DNA of 8,594 bases from JACVRW01 sp036009005. GTDB taxonomy: Bacteria; Actinomycetota; Thermoleophilia; Solirubrobacterales; Thermoleophilaceae. This document shows positions 5,762-8,594 of the stretch, one piece after another; the stretch's first letter is position 1; every line of letters starts with the position of its first letter. A program made the translations under genes and the position numbers. Where the stretch lies: assembly GCA_036009005.1 (NCBI GenBank), contig DASYMP010000178.1:1-8594 (forward strand), in the 5' to 3' direction. Below the pieces are notes generated by a model. It had not been told where the DNA came from, made no database searches, and was given only the letters and a program-made list of their open reading frames with translations.

Positions 5762-7120
5762 TCAGCGCGCCGTTGATCGCGCGCGCAGCGACACCGCGCC
5801 CGGCGCTCCCTCTGCCGCCGCGAAGCGTTCGTCGACCGCGACGCCGGCCACCCAGACGATTGCGTCGCCCGCTTCGACCACGGGCAGCGTGCGGCGCAGG
5901 GCGCGTGGGACCTTTCGGTCGGTGAAGATGTCCTGGAGCGATTTCGTGCCGCCCAGGCCGGCCGGCCGCATGCGGTCGCCGTCGCGCCAGGCTCGCACCG
6001 TTACCGCCGGGCCCAGGTTCGTGACGGCGACGTCACCGGCACGGTCCAGGCTGGCCTCGAGCTCCCAGTCGCCGAAGCGCGCCTGACCGGGCACCAAGAG
6101 CTCCACCGGCTCGGGCGGCCCGGCGTCCGGCGATCGGGTGAAGCGGAGCGTCCCGTACTCGGACACCGCGCGCAGCCCACCGCCCAGATCGACGGACCGG
6201 CTCCCCTCATTGCCGAGGTCGAGCAGCGCATCAGCCTCCCGGCGCGAGAGCGAGCGGGGAGCCGGGAGCGTGCCGGCCCCCGGGCGCGGCGGGGCGGCCG
6301 CGGGCGGGCCGGCCCCCGGACGCGGCGGGGCGAGCGGGCGCGGGGGGGCGGCCTGCTCGGCGAGGTGGCGCAGGACGAGGCGGCGCAGGGCCGGTGGGTG
6401 CTCGCGCAGGGCGTCCAGCGAGATCGCCGGCCCGTCGCCGAGCTGCTTCAGCGCGTCGTCGACGGCCGCGTCCAGCACCTCGGCCTCGTCGCGCAGCTGG
6501 CGCGCGGTCTCCGCGATCGTCCGCTCCGCCGCGGGTGAGAGCTCGCGCAGCGCGTCGAGGACGTCGTGGCGCACGCGGGCGCGCGCGAAGCGGCGGTCGG
6601 CGTTCGACGGGTCCTCGCGCCAGGACAGGCCGCGGGCGCGGAGGTGGTCGCGCACCTCCTCGCGTGTCACCCCGAGGAGGGGCCGCACCAGCCGGCCGCG
6701 CCGGGGCGCCATCCCGTGGAGCGCCCGCGAGCCGGGCGAGACGGCGAGCCGGTACAGCACCGTCTCGGCCTGGTCGGAAGCCGTGTGGGCCGCGGCGTAG
6801 TCGCCCTCGGCGACGCGCTCCGCGAGGGCATAGCGCGCATCGCGCGCGTTTTCCTGCGTGTTTCCAGCCGGAAGGGTCACGTTGTGCGCATGCAGTGGCA
6901 CCGACAGACGGGTGGCGAGCTCGCGGACAAGGGCTTCGTCCGCGGCGGCGCCCTCTCGGAGCCCGTAGTTCACGTGGAGGACGGAGACGTCTGCGCCCAG
7001 GCGGTGCGCGATGTCGAGGAGCGCCACCGAGTCGCCCCCGCCGGAGACCATCACCAGCAGAGGCTGCCCCGGCGTGATCAGGCCGGATTCGCGGGCGGCC
7101 TCGAGGACCGGCTCGCTCAT
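5762..7120 (-). CDS. tilS: tRNA(Ile)-lysidine synthetase TilS
   Basis: Essential cytosolic enzyme that uses ATP to attach lysine to C34 of the CAU-anticodon tRNA-Ile, switching its reading from AUG to AUA. At 452 aa it is slightly longer than E. coli TilS (432 aa). The N-terminal PP-loop ATPase domain (1-~185) has SGGGDS (26-31), LHVNYGLRE (48-56), AAHTASDQAET (110-120), RPLL (146-149) and REDPSNADRRFARARVRH (168-185). The C-terminal TilS substrate-binding domain (~335-445) has RAWRDGDRMRP (376-386) and the KSLQDIFTDRKVPRALR stretch (393-409). The linker holds a Pro/Ala/Gly insert (258-288) with a 12-residue repeat that I do not expect in the family. ATG 7120 overlaps the cyclase stop as ATGA, so translation is probably coupled; a frame open far upstream is antisense noise. 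The usual tilS-hpt-ftsH order is not kept, because upp follows convergently. Confidence 0.95.
   Translation of the reverse strand: MSEPVLEAARESGLITPGQPLLVMVSGGGDSVALLDIAHRLGADVSVLHVNYGLREGAAADEALVRELATRLSVPLHAHNVTLPAGNTQENARDARYALAERVAEGDYAAAHTASDQAETVLYRLAVSPGSRALHGMAPRRGRLVRPLLGVTREEVRDHLRARGLSWREDPSNADRRFARARVRHDVLDALRELSPAAERTIAETARQLRDEAEVLDAAVDDALKQLGDGPAISLDALREHPPALRRLVLRHLAEQAAPPRPLAPPRPGAGPPAAAPPRPGAGTLPAPRSLSRREADALLDLGNEGSRSVDLGGGLRAVSEYGTLRFTRSPDAGPPEPVELLVPGQARFGDWELEASLDRAGDVAVTNLGPAVTVRAWRDGDRMRPAGLGGTKSLQDIFTDRKVPRALRRTLPVVEAGDAIVWVAGVAVDERFAAAEGAPGAVSLRARSTAR
6272..6332. repeat. Direct tandem repeat, 36-bp period, inside tilS
   Basis: Two 25-bp blocks (6272-6296 and 6308-6332) match at 24 of 25 positions, the only difference being g6284 against a6320. 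They are offset by 36 bp, an exact multiple of three. In the protein this gives APPRPGAG twice with a 12-residue period (residues 264-271 and 276-283), preceded by a partial copy APPRPL. The block is almost pure G and C and lies in the linker between catalytic and C-terminal domains, so copy-number change would be tolerated in frame. Confidence 0.85.
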
Positions 7121-8334
7121 GCCTCGCGCCGCACCGCGCGGCAGAGCTGGTGGGGCTCCTCGAACCCCTTCAGCTTCACCTGGCCGATCGGCTCGAAGTT
7201 GAGGTGCGACGCGCTCACCGCCTCGACCACGCTGTCGCTCACGAGCACCTCGCCGCCGCGCGCCCGCGCCACCACGCGCGAGGTGAGGTTCACGTCGCGC
7301 CCGAAGTAGTCGCCGTCGCGGTAGAGCGTGGTGCCGTAGTGGACGCCGATGCGCGGCTCCGGGCGCTCCTCGAACAGCGAGGTGAACCCGACCGCCCAGT
7401 CCACGAGCGCGCTCACGTCCTGGCCGACCACCATCACCTCGTCGCCGATCGTCTTGACCACGCGCGCGTCGTCGGGCAGCGTGTTCACCACACCCTCCAC
7501 GAAGCGCTCGACCGACGACAGCGCCTCCTCCTCGCCCTCCTCCTCCGTGAAGCGCGTGTAGCCCGCGAGGTCCGCGAACGCGATCGCGATCCGGACCCGG
7601 CCGAGGTCGATGTCCTCGTCCCCGAGGTCCGACTCCATGTGCCCCACCACGTCCTGCTCGACGAAGTGCTGGAGGAAGCGCTGATGGATGTAGTCCATCG
7701 TCGGCGAGGCGAGCGGCAGGAGGTTGCGAGCCAGGTCCTCCATCGCCTCTGCCATCGCGAGCCCCGGCACGCCCTCGCGGATCAGCGGCTCGTGCACGTA
7801 CAGGTGGAAGAGCCGGACCTCGGCGTCCGCGATCTGGGAGAGCGCCTGGCCATAGACGCGGGCGAGTTGCAGGAACGCGACCAGCGGGAAGCCTGCCTCC
7901 AGCACCGCGGCGACGTAGTGGAGCGCCTGGATGTCCTCGTCGGTCATCGTCTCGAGGCCGCTCGTGGGAAGCCCGATGCTCGTCCAGAAGCGCGCGATCA
8001 GCGCCGGCTCGAGGCCCGTGAGCTCCGTCGTTTCGTTGAGCGTCCGGCGCGGCCGGTCCACCCCGAACATGTCCTCGATGTAGCCGTAGGCGAGCCGCCC
8101 CTCCTCGCCGGCCTCCCTGATCTCGTCGAGCGTGTGGCCGCGGTCGCGCAGGCGCGCGACGATCCGCGCGTGCGCCACGGCGGCGGTGGTCCACTCGCCC
8201 GCGCCGTCCTTCCCCGGGATCAGTCCCTCGCGCGCCCAGCGACGCAGCGTCGCCGGCGTCACGCCCACGAGCTCGGCCGCTTCCTTCAGGGAAAGGGTCT
8301 CCGCCACGTGCAGTGATTGTGCCGGGCTCGGCAT
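7117..8334 (-). CDS. MerR-type HTH protein fused to a class III adenylate/guanylate cyclase
   Basis: Predicted soluble 405-aa protein with no membrane segments. Residues ~12-75 form a MerR-like winged helix (LSLKEAAELVGVTPATLRRWAREGLIP). Residues ~95-205 form a second helical block starting with an HTH-like TLNETTELTGLEPALIARFW, resembling the regulatory region of Rv1264-type mycobacterial cyclases. Residues ~247-400 are the class III catalytic domain: metal ligands D255 (FADLAGYT) and D298 (KTIGDE), purine-selecting K294 and D347, and transition-state N349 and R353 (GRDVNLTSR). The Lys/Asp pair predicts ATP, hence cAMP; activity needs a homodimer. ATG 8334 is the best start; an in-frame start at 8412 would run into the divergent SDR gene. 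The gene overlaps tilS by 4 nt. The MerR part could bind DNA, perhaps its own promoter, or merely serve as a regulatory module; the sequence does not decide. Confidence 0.92.
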   Translation of the reverse strand: MPSPAQSLHVAETLSLKEAAELVGVTPATLRRWAREGLIPGKDGAGEWTTAAVAHARIVARLRDRGHTLDEIREAGEEGRLAYGYIEDMFGVDRPRRTLNETTELTGLEPALIARFWTSIGLPTSGLETMTDEDIQALHYVAAVLEAGFPLVAFLQLARVYGQALSQIADAEVRLFHLYVHEPLIREGVPGLAMAEAMEDLARNLLPLASPTMDYIHQRFLQHFVEQDVVGHMESDLGDEDIDLGRVRIAIAFADLAGYTRFTEEEGEEEALSSVERFVEGVVNTLPDDARVVKTIGDEVMVVGQDVSALVDWAVGFTSLFEERPEPRIGVHYGTTLYRDGDYFGRDVNLTSRVVARARGGEVLVSDSVVEAVSASHLNFEPIGQVKLKGFEEPHQLCRAVRREA

Positions 8335-8367
8335 AGACTCCGCAGGCACACGTCTTGGAGGGGATCG
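8334..8367 (+). promoter_or_regulatory. Divergent control region and ribosome binding site for the SDR gene
   Basis: Only 33 bp separate the cyclase ATG from the SDR start. GGAGGGG at 8357-8363 is a strong Shine-Dalgarno with GGAGG 6 nt before the TTG at 8368, which decides that unusual start. TAGACT (8334-8339) fits a TANNNT -10 box for rightward transcription, though no -35 is obvious. I find no clear promoter for the cyclase-tilS unit; it may lie inside the SDR coding sequence. Confidence 0.55.
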
Positions 8368-8594
8368 TTGAACTACTTCGTCACCGGCGGAACGGGCTTC
8401 ATCGGCAGGCATCTCGTGGCGGAGCTCTTGAAGCGCGAGGGCACCATCTACGTGCTGGTCCGCGAGGGCTCGCGAGGCAAGCTCGACGCGCTGATCCAGC
8501 GCCTGGGCGCCGACGAGGGGCGGATCGTCCCCGTGACCGGAGACCTCTCGAAGCCGGGCCTCGGCATCGAGGGCTTCGACGAGCCGATCGACCA
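8368..8594 (+). CDS. NAD(P)-dependent extended SDR / acyl-CoA-reductase-like protein (N-terminal 75 codons; C-terminus beyond window)
   Basis: The N-terminal Rossmann nucleotide-binding segment of an extended short-chain dehydrogenase. YFVTGGTGFIGRHL carries the GxxGxxG motif (G7, G10, G13), followed by YVLVRE (28-33) at the end of beta-2 and VTGDLS (56-61) with the Asp that contacts the adenine ring. The N-terminus resembles the fatty-acyl-CoA/thioester reductase-like SDRs of actinobacteria, including two-domain proteins of about 650 aa, but catalytic YxxxK lies outside the window, so the substrate is unknown. The start is TTG, fixed by a strong GGAGGGG upstream. It is transcribed away from the HTH-cyclase gene across 33 bp, making it the nearest candidate target if that HTH binds DNA locally (inference). 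Confidence 0.88.
   Translation, partial: MNYFVTGGTGFIGRHLVAELLKREGTIYVLVREGSRGKLDALIQRLGADEGRIVPVTGDLSKPGLGIEGFDEPID

Noticed and set aside
5762..8194. Possible 810-aa fusion of tilS with upstream sequence
   Set aside because: The tilS frame is open through the cyclase gene but translates there to Arg/Gly-rich nonsense. The ATGA overlap at 7117-7120 shows two separate genes.
7150..8316. Plus-strand open frame opposite the HTH-cyclase gene
   Set aside because: The minus-strand frame keeps every class III cyclase catalytic residue. The plus translation is low-complexity Arg/His/Leu/Val sequence.
8335..8412. In-frame upstream start at 8412 for the HTH-cyclase
   Set aside because: It would overlap the N-terminus of the divergent SDR gene, which has a strong RBS, and would add a non-homologous tail before the MerR domain.
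1..8594. Defence island, CRISPR, integrase, transposase or tRNA genes
   Set aside because: I looked for direct-repeat arrays, recombinase motifs and tRNA-like ends on both strands and saw none; the content is metabolic and signalling.

Overview
The window is very GC-rich, densely packed chromosomal DNA with short gaps and ATGA/TGATG-type gene overlaps. The protein sequences look actinobacterial: a PnrA-like nucleoside-binding lipoprotein, a trimeric PNP, a DeoA-type phosphorylase, a MerR-headed class III cyclase and a long-chain acyl-CoA-reductase-like SDR. From general similarity I would guess the Thermoleophilia/Solirubrobacterales side of Actinomycetota. That is inference; there is no marker gene here to prove it. 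I see no mobile element, CRISPR array, tRNA or rRNA.

Layout. (1) Positions 1-5030, minus strand: a nucleoside uptake and breakdown cluster. In transcription order it holds a CYTH-cytidine deaminase fusion (4104-5030), purine nucleoside phosphorylase (3295-4107), thymidine/pyrimidine phosphorylase (1976-3295), an adenosine-deaminase-family enzyme (931-1902) and a BMP/PnrA-type ABC-transporter lipoprotein (893 off the left edge). The first three overlap by 4 nt and 1 nt. A 45-bp inverted repeat with a sigma-70-like promoter threaded through it separates the phosphorylase from the deaminase, so the last two genes may form their own unit. (2) Positions 5068-5697, plus strand: upp (uracil phosphoribosyltransferase), divergent from the cluster across only 37 bp. 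(3) Positions 5698-5761: a convergent intergenic stem-loop. (4) Positions 5762-8334, minus strand: a two-gene unit, a MerR-HTH/class III adenylate cyclase followed by tilS (tRNA-Ile lysidine synthetase) with a 4-nt overlap. (5) Position 8368 off the right edge, plus strand: the N-terminus of an extended SDR.

How the genes fit together. The lipoprotein would capture nucleosides. CDA turns (deoxy)cytidine into (deoxy)uridine, DeoA releases the base plus (deoxy)ribose-1-phosphate, and Upp turns uracil into UMP. On the purine side the deaminase would turn adenosine into inosine and PNP would release hypoxanthine. Most functions are therefore ordinary salvage.

The unusual items are the in-frame fusion of a CYTH (class IV cyclase/triphosphatase-fold) domain to a complete cytidine deaminase; a DNA-binding-domain/class III cyclase fusion translationally coupled to tilS; a large dyad centred on the likely -10 box of the deaminase promoter; overlapping divergent -10 elements in front of upp; and a 12-residue proline-rich tandem repeat inside TilS.
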